DNA of 50,545 nucleotides from positions 1 through 50,545 of the forward strand of contig CANLMN010000031.1 in NCBI GenBank assembly GCA_947492105.1, read 5' to 3'. Positions 1-7,641 of this stretch are shown here, piece after piece; the stretch's first letter is position 1, and each line of letters opens with the position of its first letter. Under the pieces are notes generated by a model, which saw only the letters and a program-made list of their open reading frames with translations, made no database searches and had not been told where the DNA came from. Origin of the DNA: an uncultured Aquimarina sp. GTDB taxonomy: Bacteria > Bacteroidota > Bacteroidia > Flavobacteriales > Flavobacteriaceae. The translations under genes and the position numbers were made by a program.

Positions 1-510
1 ATATTTCTGTAGGAAGAATAATTTTTTCTTTGATGGTTATGGTTGCAGTTGCACTAATATTCGGATTGGCTTGTGAGATTGCTGTTATCGTTACTTCTCC
101 GGGTAGTTTTGTTGTAACGAGTCCATTCTGATCAACAGTTGCAATGGAGGTATCATTAGACTCCCACAGTATATCGTTATTTGTGGCGTTTTTGGGTGTT
201 ATTGTTGCTTGTAGTTGTTGGGTATCACCATTTGTTATTGTTGCTTTTGGTGGGTTGATAGATATTTCTGTAGGAAGAATAATTTTTTCTTTGATGGTTA
301 TGGTTGCAGTTGCACTAATATTCGGATTGGCTTGTGAGGTTGCTGTTATCGTTACATCTCCGGGTAGTTTCGTTGTAACGAGTCCATTTTGATCAACAGT
401 TGCAATGGAGGTGTCATTAGACTCCCACAGTATATCGTCGTTTGTGGCGTTTTTGGGTGTTATTGTTGCTTGTAGTTGTTGGGTATCACCATTTGTTATT
501 GTTGCTTTTG
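1..510 (-). repeat. Tandem 261-bp repeats coding Big2 domains
   Basis: The block starting at base 1 recurs from base 262 with only a few substitutions, a period of 261 bp (87 codons). The second copy loses identity around 510. The array probably continues beyond the window, because the first visible copy is cut by the edge. Confidence 0.9.
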
Positions 511-1828
511 GTGGAGTAACATTGAGTGCGGTGATAGGAATGGTTTTGGACAATACTTCAACAGGTATTTCGTCAAAGATTGTTGTATTACCTTCCCATG
601 TTGCTCTTATACTAGTTTTTCCGGTGGTAATGGCAGTTACAACTCCGTCCTTAGACACGGTTGCAATATTAGTGTTGTCAGAACTCCAAATAGTAGTTTG
701 ATTTGTAACAGTGCCAGGTGTTAGCTCAGAGAGGAGTGTTTTGTTAGCGCCTTCTATTAGGTTTAATGATTTTGGAGTTATAGTAATAGCCGTAGCAGGT
801 ATTGTTGTTTGATCTATAGTCACGATGACTTCATATTCATTTATCGTAATTCCATCCTCAGCTGTTACGGTATACGTAATTGGATGAGTAAAGTTTTGGG
901 CAGCATTATTTTCTGGGTTTACAGATGCATTTTCTGAAATTGTAATAGCTGGGATTAGTTTTGTTAGATCTGTTCCCTCTGGTAAGGTTATGGTAATGGT
1001 GTTTTTGTCAATTTTTCCTGCTACAGAGTTGATGCTGAATTTAACGATCTCTGCGGTGTTGTTTTGCGTTTTTTGCACTGTTTCAAAAGAGATACTGTTG
1101 CTTAATTTATGACCATTACTACTAATAAGATCAAAATTGATTATGGTAGTTCCAATTTGAGTAGGGGTTACGTGAATGCGATGGGTACCCGGTTCAATTG
1201 GTATAAAGTCATCAAGCACAATGGGCAAATCTGTATTATTTTCTTCAGTTATTCTTCCTGTTCCTTGCGAAAAACGATATTGTCTCTTAAAAGTTAAATC
1301 TGGATTATTTGAATTATGTTGTAATTTGATAGTCATTGGTACGATATCTCCAATTTCTACGACTGTAGTGTCGGAGGTGCTGTTCCAAAGAATTTCTACA
1401 TCTGTAATAGTATAATTGAGTATTACAGGGAATGATTTTTCGAAATTATCACTGGCTGTTACCTGTATTCTATGATTTCCTGGTGTAGTGGGTTTGTAAT
1501 TCAGATCTAGTATAAAATTATTAGTGCCTTTTTTGGCTACCAATGTCATTGGCTTACCTACGGGTATGGGATTTTGATCTGCATTCAGGAATACCCCATC
1601 ACCTTCTAAAATATCATAGCGAAAAGAATAGGTAAAAGCAGGAAGTATTACCTCGGGTGTTATTGTAAATGTTGCTGGAATTAAGTCATTGACAACACCA
1701 GTGGTAGTGACATTTTGCGTGAATTCAAGTTCGACAGTAGTAATAAGGTTAATCTCTTTGTTGGTACATGCAAAAATGATAAGCATGTATGCGGTAATGA
1801 TCAGAAAGAAGGAAGTTGTTTTTTTCAT
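1..1828 (-). CDS. Big2-repeat surface lipoprotein, 5' part
   Basis: The reading frame is open on the minus strand from an ATG at 1828 to the window edge, so the C-terminus is missing. An in-frame ATG at 1840 is an alternative start, but 1828 gives a clean signal peptide (MKK, hydrophobic stretch, then IIFAC lipobox), so the product should be an exported lipoprotein. After the lipid cysteine come about 130 residues resembling a bacterial Ig-like fold, a second similar segment, then a segment near 1050-780 that resembles DUF5018-type domains (VAGKIDKNTITITLP). From about 770 to 1 the protein has Big2-type Ig domains with the typical WxSxxxxIATVxxxGxVT pattern. The last two are almost identical at DNA level with an 87-residue period. 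The likely role is an adhesin-like or surface-scaffold protein; the ligand is unknown. Confidence 0.8.
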   Translation of the reverse strand, partial: MKKTTSFFLIITAYMLIIFACTNKEINLITTVELEFTQNVTTTGVVNDLIPATFTITPEVILPAFTYSFRYDILEGDGVFLNADQNPIPVGKPMTLVAKKGTNNFILDLNYKPTTPGNHRIQVTASDNFEKSFPVILNYTITDVEILWNSTSDTTVVEIGDIVPMTIKLQHNSNNPDLTFKRQYRFSQGTGRITEENNTDLPIVLDDFIPIEPGTHRIHVTPTQIGTTIINFDLISSNGHKLSNSISFETVQKTQNNTAEIVKFSINSVAGKIDKNTITITLPEGTDLTKLIPAITISENASVNPENNAAQNFTHPITYTVTAEDGITINEYEVIVTIDQTTIPATAITITPKSLNLIEGANKTLLSELTPGTVTNQTTIWSSDNTNIATVSKDGVVTAITTGKTSIRATWEGNTTIFDEIPVEVLSKTIPITALNVTPPKATITNGDTQQLQATITPKNATNDDILWESNDTSIATVDQNGLVTTKLPGDVTITATSQANPNISATATITIKEKIILPTEISINPPKATITNGDTQQLQATITPKNATNNDILWESNDTSIATVDQNGLVTTKLPGEVTITAISQANPNISATATITIKEKIILPTEI

Positions 1829-2101
1829 AGCGCTGGACATGATCTATTGAAAATAATTACAGTAAAATATTTTTTAAATTTAGTAAAATTTTATGTAAAT
1901 ATGCTGTATATAAGGGTTTTAAGTAAATATTTTTGAAGGTGTATCCCTATGTTAGTTTTGTGTATTTGAATAAAAACAAGATTTGATATTGTTTGTGGAG
2001 TGCTGAAATCCCTGCATAACTCTGAGGTTATACTATCGATTTTAGGTGTTTTTTTTAGACAAAAAAAAAGAAATTAAAATAGGACTCCTATTTTTGAACT
2101 T

Positions 2102-2202
2102 ATACCATTGTTGTCTGAATTTATCAGCAAGAAAGAGTAAGATTTTTTTGTTTCAGCTTCAATAGAAAATTTTATCCCAGTAAATTCAAAGGATAAATGG
2201 TG
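2102..2202 (+). repeat. Dispersed repeat family C, copy 1
   Basis: About 101 bp beginning ATACCATTG and ending AAATGGTGT. Shares with the copies at 21814-21974 and 25114-25212 the central GTTTCAGCTTCAATAGAAAA-type block and the right end TTTATCCCAGTAAATTCAAA. The two ends are imperfect inverted repeats. It lies in the 1841-2430 gap, in which I see no gene. Confidence 0.8.
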
Positions 2203-2310
2203 TTATCTTGATTTTTCGTTTTGGATCAAAAGTGAGATAAAATTTAACGAGATAAGCGCTTTATGAAATTCATAGCAATCAACCTTAAGCATGCGAAAAA
2301 CTCAGTATGT
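2203..2310 (+). repeat. Dispersed repeat family D, copy 1
   Basis: Starts around ATCTTGATTTTTCGTTTTGG and continues through an AAGTGAGATAAAATTTAACG block to TTCATAGCAATCAA. It aligns with the reverse complement of 35895-35990 and, in part, with 49320-49352 and 4980-5075. It abuts family C copy 1 directly. Confidence 0.65.
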
Positions 2311-2430
2311 AAAACAAAAAAAGCTGTTGTTTCTACAGAATCTTTTTTTTTGTGTTTCTAGAACTTCTATATGTTTATATATATTACGGATAAGGAATCC
2401 TCTAATCTAGCCTCAGTTTTTATAGATTAA

Positions 2431-3354
2431 TTATTTTGGTTGTACCGGAAAATCGGTATTTACAAGACTTTCCTCTACGATTTCTTTGAGCAATGAAAGC
2501 TTGCTGTTAGGACCAATGGTAAGAAGCTTAGAACCTGTGATAGGTACCCCGTTAAATGGACGTACAAAAACTTCGCCATCCGGAAGTCGTTCAAAATAAG
2601 TGTAATTCTTTTCGATTCCAATTTTAGTACAACCTTTTACGCGAAGAATACTTTTGGGGAGTACTTGACAGATGTAATGAATACAATTTATGGTCGGTAA
2701 ATTAGGTAAATCACAAGAACAAGAAGACCAATGTGATTTTTGATGATTAAGCTCTTGAGCTTTGTTTTTGGATGGGACAAGTTCAGAAAGAAGCGTCATA
2801 TCAAGAGCATCCATGGTCGAAATCTTGGCATAAGGATTGAGTTTTTTTAATTCTTGGGTTACCAGTTTTATTCTATTCGCGCTTGCTTTTTCCAGATGCG
2901 TAAGGATAATCAAAGAGGATACTTGAATTTGATTTGATTCGAGCTCATTGTGTTCTTCTCTTTTTTGCCAATTTTTGACATCAACAACAGATAATTGGAT
3001 AGGCGGTAAAAACCTATCATTTAATCCAACACCAAGGAACTCCATCAAGGAACAAGCATCAGAGGTGCCATTAGCCTCGATTAGTGTGATTCCATTGGTT
3101 CGTTCAGGAACACGATTTATGTAATTTCTCAACTCATTTATCCCACTGCAACAAATACAACTACCTGTAAGTGCTTTAATCCATTTGGGTTCTACTTTAT
3201 TGGTGAATTGAAGCGCATCAAGGTTGGCATTTTCGTAATCATTTAATATTATAAAGGGATTCCGTCCATCGTTGATGCAATTAGTAATTAAGTGTCGTAA
3301 GAGTGTTGTTTTTCCTGCTCCCAAAAAACCAACAATGGTAATGATAGCTTCCAT
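2431..3354 (-). CDS. COG0523 (CobW/ZNG-type) G3E GTPase, zinc metallochaperone
   Basis: A 307-residue GTPase with Walker A GFLGAGKTT (about 9-17) and the family's metal-binding CxCC motif (CICC, 66-69). A cysteine cluster SCSC lies near 211-214, before the C-terminal CobW_C-like region. Proteins of this family load zinc or cobalt into client enzymes at the expense of GTP. The usual NKxD guanine-specificity motif appears as THLE (about 152-155), which is unusual. It is the third gene of an operon after the MerC-like gene and folE (67 bp gap), downstream of two Zur-like palindromes. A role in delivering scarce zinc, perhaps to the adjacent FolE, is an inference from this context. Confidence 0.88.
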   Translation of the reverse strand: MEAIITIVGFLGAGKTTLLRHLITNCINDGRNPFIILNDYENANLDALQFTNKVEPKWIKALTGSCICCSGINELRNYINRVPERTNGITLIEANGTSDACSLMEFLGVGLNDRFLPPIQLSVVDVKNWQKREEHNELESNQIQVSSLIILTHLEKASANRIKLVTQELKKLNPYAKISTMDALDMTLLSELVPSKNKAQELNHQKSHWSSCSCDLPNLPTINCIHYICQVLPKSILRVKGCTKIGIEKNYTYFERLPDGEVFVRPFNGVPITGSKLLTIGPNSKLSLLKEIVEESLVNTDFPVQPK

Positions 3355-3421
3355 ATTTTTTTACATTGATTTAGAAGAGAAGGTTGAGTACACTAAGATA
3401 GATATAAATTCCTTTTCTTTT

Positions 3422-4084
3422 TTATTCTGTTTGCTGATTTATAAGGCTAAGAAATTCTTTTCGATAGTTTTTTTGAGAAAAACATCCGCCATATTCTAGA
3501 GTAGTCGTAAAACTATTCTTATCCTTTATACCTCGAGAAGAAACACAAAGGTGTTTGGCAGAAATCATGACTATTACATCATCGGTTCCTAAGGTATTCT
3601 GTAGGTCTTTTAAAATTTGTAAAGAAAGCCTTTCTTGGACTTGAGGACGGTGTGCGTAATAATCAACGAGTCTATTTATTTTGGATAGTCCAATGACTTT
3701 GTCTTTTGGGATATAAGCAATATGGGCTTCTCCAGTAATTGGCAAAAAATGGTGTTCGCAAGAAGAGTCTATTGTTATATTTTGTTCCACTAGCATTTTT
3801 CGATAACCGTATTTGTTCTCAAAAACAGACAATTTTGGTTTGTTTTTGGGATTTAAGCCATAAAAAAGCTCCTTGACATACATTTTGGCAAATCGATAGG
3901 GTGTGCCGGATAGACTGTCGTCTGATAAATCTAGACCCAACTCATTCATGATTTTTTCAAAATGCTCTTGGATATTTTTGATTTTTTCTTCATCTGATTT
4001 TTCAAAGGCATCAGCGCGCAAAGGGGTGTCGACACTGGTTGAGATATGATTGTCTCCTAATATTTCAATTTTATTTTCATCCAT
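3422..4084 (-). CDS. folE: GTP cyclohydrolase I
   Basis: 220 residues, the normal length for type IA GTP cyclohydrolase. It converts GTP to dihydroneopterin triphosphate, the first step to folate or tetrahydrobiopterin. The zinc ligands are visible: CEHH (Cys109, His112) and Cys180 in HLCVSSRGI. The active-site block HRPQVQERL is also present. It overlaps the MerC-like gene by 8 bp and precedes the COG0523 gene, so it sits in what looks like a Zur-controlled operon. Operons of this kind more often carry the zinc-independent FolE2; here the enzyme is the zinc-dependent type, which fits a dedicated zinc chaperone next door. It may be a second folE copy, which the window cannot show. Confidence 0.95.
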   Translation of the reverse strand: MDENKIEILGDNHISTSVDTPLRADAFEKSDEEKIKNIQEHFEKIMNELGLDLSDDSLSGTPYRFAKMYVKELFYGLNPKNKPKLSVFENKYGYRKMLVEQNITIDSSCEHHFLPITGEAHIAYIPKDKVIGLSKINRLVDYYAHRPQVQERLSLQILKDLQNTLGTDDVIVMISAKHLCVSSRGIKDKNSFTTTLEYGGCFSQKNYRKEFLSLINQQTE

Positions 4085-4484
4085 TTTGAATACAACATTT
4101 ATGGGTTTTACATTGACAATATTTCATATTATACATATGTAATATAATAAGTGAACTAGCGGCTACATAAGTCATAGTTTCAGGCAATGCCATTAGTTGA
4201 ATTTTTTCATTTATTATTAATAGAAATAAAGTTATCCAACTCAACCATAGCGCTGGTTTCATAAAGCTTATAGTAGTGTTTTTAGCAGAACGCATTACTG
4301 CTAAAAATGAAATGATTAATAAAAAATAATCCAAATTGCGCCACCAATCAGGGGCTTTTGCGCAATCACCAATAGGACAAGCGGGGGATATAAAAAGCAA
4401 TGGGGTCGCCAAGCAATGAATAACACAGAGTGTACTTGCTAGTGAACCTAATGTATCTGTCTTTTGCAGCGTTAATTTGATCAT
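4077..4484 (-). CDS. MerC-domain inner membrane protein
   Basis: 135 residues from an ATG at 4484. The frame stays open upstream to 4574, but that extension would run through the two operator palindromes, so the shorter start is preferred. Four hydrophobic segments are visible. The MerC hallmark is a cysteine pair in the first helix (TLCVIHCLATP), followed by PACPIGDC, and the C-terminus has further cysteines (CQCKTHKCC). MerC proteins were named for mercury transport, but Bacteroidota copies often sit beside zinc-regulated genes. First gene of the operon with folE and the COG0523 GTPase. A role in metal uptake or handling is inferred from family and context. Confidence 0.8.
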   Translation of the reverse strand: MIKLTLQKTDTLGSLASTLCVIHCLATPLLFISPACPIGDCAKAPDWWRNLDYFLLIISFLAVMRSAKNTTISFMKPALWLSWITLFLLIINEKIQLMALPETMTYVAASSLIILHMYNMKYCQCKTHKCCIQNG

Positions 4485-4499
4485 TATTATATTATTTAA

Positions 4500-4514
4500 T
4501 GCAACTAAGTTGCA
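4500..4514. promoter_or_regulatory. Zur-like operator, site 1
   Basis: Perfect 15-bp palindrome TGCAACTAAGTTGCA, located 16 bp upstream of the MerC-like start codon. Position and operon content suggest binding by a Fur/Zur-family repressor. Confidence 0.65.
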
Positions 4515-4537
4515 AATGTAATCATATAATTTGTTAT

Positions 4538-4552
4538 TGCAACTTAGTTGAG
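4538..4552. promoter_or_regulatory. Zur-like operator, site 2
   Basis: TGCAACTTAGTTGAG matches site 1 at 12 of 15 positions and keeps the palindromic core CAACTTAGTTG. The two centres are 38 bp apart, as expected for paired repressor sites. Confidence 0.55.
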
Positions 4553-4652
4553 ATGACTTTGTTTTGCAATACAAATTATATACAGAGGCTATTATAGTTT
4601 TAGATCAATTTAGGTGAAATATATTATGTTGATAGCCATGTTTTTTTGTGCT

Positions 4653-4815
4653 ATACCAATTTGAATATATAAATTCTTATTAATGAAGCTGTTATTTTTT
4701 TATGTAAAAACACCGTGATGCTATTGAATAGCCTTAACTACGGAATATATGGACAAGGCATAGATGGAAAAAGAAGCCAATTATTGGCTTGTAACTATTT
4801 TTTAAATGATATTAA
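4653..4815 (+). repeat. Hybrid repeat: family A left part joined to family B right part
   Basis: The left 120 bp (from ATACCAATTTGAATATATAA through the AAAACACCGTGATGCTATTG block to AAGGCATAGATGG) is family A. From GAAAAAGAAGCC the sequence continues as the right end of family B (GGCTTGTAACTATTTTTTAA). The join falls at GGAAAAAGAA, a string close to one present in both families. Confidence 0.75.
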
Positions 4816-4979
4816 ATGTCTCGTGAGTTGTTGCTTGGGGGGTGGGTAGAAGGCAGGTTTCACATTTTTGAGAAGCCGAATCGCTATAGATGAATACCAA
4901 AATGAGGAGCAAAAATAAAACTACTTTGGAGCGGATTCATGATATACAGCAGGTATCTTGTTTTTTTTGTGTACCACTA

Positions 4980-5075
4980 AAATGAGCTGAAATTTGACCA
5001 AATTAAGGCTTTTTTTACCGTCTATAACATTGTTGTAGGCGGTAAAAAAAAGCCAAAATAAGGACAAGTTTGAGT
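4980..5075 (+). repeat. Family D-like segment with an internal long hairpin
   Basis: AAAATGAGCTGAAATTTGAC resembles the centre of family D. It leads into an inverted repeat GGCTTTTTTTACCG / CGGTAAAAAAAAGCC separated by about 19 bases. The arms can fold into a strong stem and may also act as a bidirectional terminator. No gene is visible in 4553-5187. Confidence 0.5.
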
Positions 5076-5187
5076 TGTTTTTTTAGAAATTAGAAAAAGT
5101 AAAGATGAGTTCACCAATACTAGTTCTTGTTTTGGACAAGATGTATAATTTTCTAATTAGATTTTATCTCTAGGTAACTGAAAAAAA

Positions 5188-5601
5188 TTATTTTTCTATT
5201 AGACCACCAGCAATCCAATCATCTACTACTTTTACAACACTGGCTTCTAGCAAACCAGATCTAGGCATAGGGTTGTCAGGGCTTTTCATTCTTTCAGAGA
5301 CCAAATCACTTTTGCTTTGGACATCGGCAAATGTAACTAATGGTATTGGAGCTCCTCGTTGTGGTGGGTCGCTATGACATTGGATACAATTTGTATCCAT
5401 AATTGGTTTCACATCTTTTTCATATGTAATAACATCTGTTGTCGGTGGTGGTGTTGTGGGCGGTGTAGTTGTCGGTGGATTTGTAGATGTTGTCGGTGGA
5501 ACCGTTTCTTCCATTTCGACAATATCATCTGCACTATCATTAGAGCAGGATATCGCACCAAGTACTAAACACCCCAGCACAAATTTTTTGTAATTTTTCA
5601 T
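5188..5601 (-). CDS. Monohaem cytochrome c-like lipoprotein
   Basis: 137 residues. A signal peptide ends in the lipobox GAISC (Cys19), followed by an acidic patch and a Pro/Thr-rich linker (about 34-55) that would hold the domain away from the membrane. The C-terminal domain has one haem-binding motif, CIQCH, in NCIQCHSDPP, and a candidate axial methionine in NPMPRSG. This resembles the small cytochrome-like domains in Bacteroidota surface or periplasmic proteins of electron-transfer or sugar-oxidation systems. It stands alone between two repeat-filled gaps, so its partner is unknown. Confidence 0.75.
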   Translation of the reverse strand: MKNYKKFVLGCLVLGAISCSNDSADDIVEMEETVPPTTSTNPPTTTPPTTPPPTTDVITYEKDVKPIMDTNCIQCHSDPPQRGAPIPLVTFADVQSKSDLVSERMKSPDNPMPRSGLLEASVVKVVDDWIAGGLIEK

Positions 5602-5776
5602 TTTAAAGCGTTTTTTATTTAACTAAAATAAGCTTTTGATTATTGTTTGATTAAGAGTTTTTATAGTTTTTTGTGACTATTTTAAAGAAAATACCTCAGA
5701 TATAGCAAACGGAAGGATCTTGAAGCGCTATTGTTGTTACCTCAATGCATATCATTTTGATTGTTTTACGTGTGTT

Positions 5777-5916
5777 TAATACTACTGATACTGTTATTTT
5801 TTTAGGTAAAAATACCGTGATGCCATCGCATAGCCTTGGGTATGGAATATATGAACAAGGTATTTAGATGGAAAAAGAACAGGTCGATATGCGACATTAT
5901 ATAGCTAATTTGGTAT
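5777..5916 (+). repeat. Dispersed repeat family A, copy truncated on the left
   Basis: Matches family A from the GATACTGTTATTTTTTTA region to the right end TAGCTAATTTGGTAT. The left terminal ATACCAATT end is not recognisable. The rest of the 5602-6208 gap holds no gene that I can see. Confidence 0.8.
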
Positions 5917-6208
5917 AAATAGTATAATCGTGCAATCCTTCTGCATTGCATACCTGAATTTCATAGCCGTGCTCAGGCTCTCTTTGTCAAAAATAGAAAC
6001 AGGCAGAGCTCCTTTGACTGAACTTTGTATCGCTTAAGTTTAAGAAATAAAGTTGGAAGTCTTTTTATTTTGCAACAGAAAAATATGGAGTAATTTTGAC
6101 TTGTTTTTGTTTTCAAATTGAGGTGCTAACAAAGGATGTTTTTCTTCAATCGAATTCAAAATACATGCTACTTGCCCAAGAATAACACAAGAAAAGACGA
6201 ATTTTTAC

Positions 6209-6751
6209 TTAAAAAGTTACTTGCACACGTCTTCCTTCCAGTAAGTCAACATATTCTTCTATTTTGAATTCAGATGCTCTGAAACGTTCACGACGGACCT
6301 TGGTATCTTCTTGGCGTATAGAACTTCGGATAAAACGTCTTACGGCAGTTTCGTTTTCTAGGATTAACCCAGGAACCTCTACACTTTTTCCATTTTCATC
6401 TTTGGCAACCATTGTAAAATAAGAAGAATTGCAATGTTTCTTTTTACCAGTTTGTATTTGTTCTGCCTCTACACGAACTCCTACGACCATAGAAGAACGT
6501 CCTACATAGTTTACAGAAGCTTTCATTGTTACAAGCTCACCTACTTCTATGGGTTTTAGAAAATCTACTTTATCTACACTGGCAGTAACACAATAATTTT
6601 TTGAATGTCTAGAGGCACAGGCAAAGGCAATTTGATCCATTAAGGAAAGAATGTACCCTCCATGAATTTTCCCGCTAAAATTAGAGTGGGAGGGAAGCAT
6701 TAGTTCAGAGATTTTTACGTAAGATTCGCGCGCACTTTTATAATTTTTCAT
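6209..6751 (-). CDS. Acyl-CoA thioesterase, hotdog fold (YciA/ACOT type)
   Basis: 180 residues from the ATG at 6751. An upstream in-frame ATG at 6826 would run 65 bp into the GNAT gene and adds residues unlike the family. The N-terminal hotdog motif is clear: GKIHGGYILSLMDQIAFACA, where the Gly-Gly and Asp positions match the catalytic region. It continues with SVDKVDFLKPIEVGELV. The enzyme should hydrolyse acyl-CoA to free acid and CoA in the cytosol. The C-terminal tail of about 55 charged residues (VRRERFRASEF) is longer than in short YciA proteins. Third of a three-gene cluster with the VF530 and GNAT genes. Confidence 0.85.
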   Translation of the reverse strand: MKNYKSARESYVKISELMLPSHSNFSGKIHGGYILSLMDQIAFACASRHSKNYCVTASVDKVDFLKPIEVGELVTMKASVNYVGRSSMVVGVRVEAEQIQTGKKKHCNSSYFTMVAKDENGKSVEVPGLILENETAVRRFIRSSIRQEDTKVRRERFRASEFKIEEYVDLLEGRRVQVTF

Positions 6752-6761
6752 AATCTTTTTA

Positions 6762-7277
6762 TTAGAGGATCCGTTCCATTTTTTGATGTAGAATCCCAGT
6801 TTTGGTAGATGGATAACAAACTCCAACTACTTCGAATCCAAATTTAGCATAAAAATTTAAAGCAGTAACACGAGCACTTAAGGTAATTTTTGCAATTTTA
6901 TGTAATCTGCATTTTTCCACTAACATAAGTAGGATTTTTTGTCCGATTTTTTGTTTTTGATGTGGATGATCAACAGTCATTTGCGAGATTGTAGCGGTGT
7001 GAGTAGTTAAGTATAGCCTTCCAGTACCTACAACTTGATGCCCTTTTAGCGCAACGAGATGTATACTTTGATCCTCAAAAGAATCATTGATTAACTCTAA
7101 GGCATTAGGTCTGCCATCAAAAAATAGCTGGATTCTTAATGCAACTCCTGCTTTGTATTCAGGAGTTTTGGTAGTGACGAATTTATAGGTTATTGGTGTC
7201 AAAATGGTCGAAATATAAAAAGGAATGCTTAGTCTATAGATTGAAGATATAATTGTTCCACTTTCTTTCTCGCCCAT
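6762..7277 (-). CDS. GNAT family N-acetyltransferase
   Basis: 171 residues from the ATG at 7277, overlapping the VF530 gene by 49 bp. The conserved domain begins only at about residue 30 (YKFVTTKTPEYKAGVALR), and a TTG at 7202 could be the real start. The acetyl-CoA binding motif is visible as QKQKIGQKILLMLVEKC, preceded by MTVDHPHQ, and the C-terminal FYAKFGFEVVG motif is typical. Resembles the ElaA/YjcF-type subgroup; the substrate is unknown. Probably co-transcribed with the VF530 gene upstream and the thioesterase 10 bp downstream. Confidence 0.85.
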   Translation of the reverse strand: MGEKESGTIISSIYRLSIPFYISTILTPITYKFVTTKTPEYKAGVALRIQLFFDGRPNALELINDSFEDQSIHLVALKGHQVVGTGRLYLTTHTATISQMTVDHPHQKQKIGQKILLMLVEKCRLHKIAKITLSARVTALNFYAKFGFEVVGVCYPSTKTGILHQKMERIL

Positions 7278-7465
7278 TCTGTTCTTCTCAAAAATCGAAG
7301 GCTAGACTTGATAGAGGGATTACTGTGAAAGCAATTAATTTTGATATGATTACCCATTTCTTCCCAACCTAAGTTTTCTACAAGGTACTCCAAAATATCA
7401 GCAAGTGTTACGCCGTGTAGCGGATTGTTAATTTGTGGTGTTATTCGTGGTCTTTTAGGTTTCAT
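7229..7465 (-). CDS. VF530 (DUF2132) family small DNA-binding-like protein
   Basis: 78 residues. The diagnostic family blocks are present: NPLHGVTLADILEYLVENLGW, INCFHSNPSIKSSLRFLRRT and PWARKKVE-like EWARKKVEQLYL. The structural prototype from Vibrio fischeri is a small helical protein suggested to bind nucleic acid; a cellular role is not established. First gene of the cluster with the GNAT and thioesterase genes. Confidence 0.85.
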   Translation of the reverse strand: MKPKRPRITPQINNPLHGVTLADILEYLVENLGWEEMGNHIKINCFHSNPSIKSSLRFLRRTEWARKKVEQLYLQSID

Positions 7466-7566
7466 TTTCGTTTCTTGACGTATTAATTTTTTAGAGTTTT
7501 GATCATTAAATATTTGATACGTAAGGAATTTTAGAAACTAGTAAAATTTCTCAAAACCTTATCAGA

Positions 7567-7583
7567 ACGCTCAAAAAGAGCGT
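7567..7583 (-). terminator. Possible weak terminator after purL
   Basis: ACGCTC-AAAAA-GAGCGT hairpin 59 bp past the purL stop codon. There is no strong T-run after it on the minus strand, so the call is tentative. Confidence 0.4.
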
Positions 7584-7641
7584 CCCGATTTGTTACATAT
7601 TGCTAGAAAACACTGTGAAGTGATGTAAATTTCTCTAGCTG

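Noticed and set aside
1-510. CRISPR-like array
   Set aside because: The repeats are 261 bp, coding and contiguous without spacers.
144-701. Two similar open frames on the plus strand
   Set aside because: They are the antisense of the Big2-coding repeats; their similarity just reflects the tandem repeats, and codon patterns favour the minus strand.
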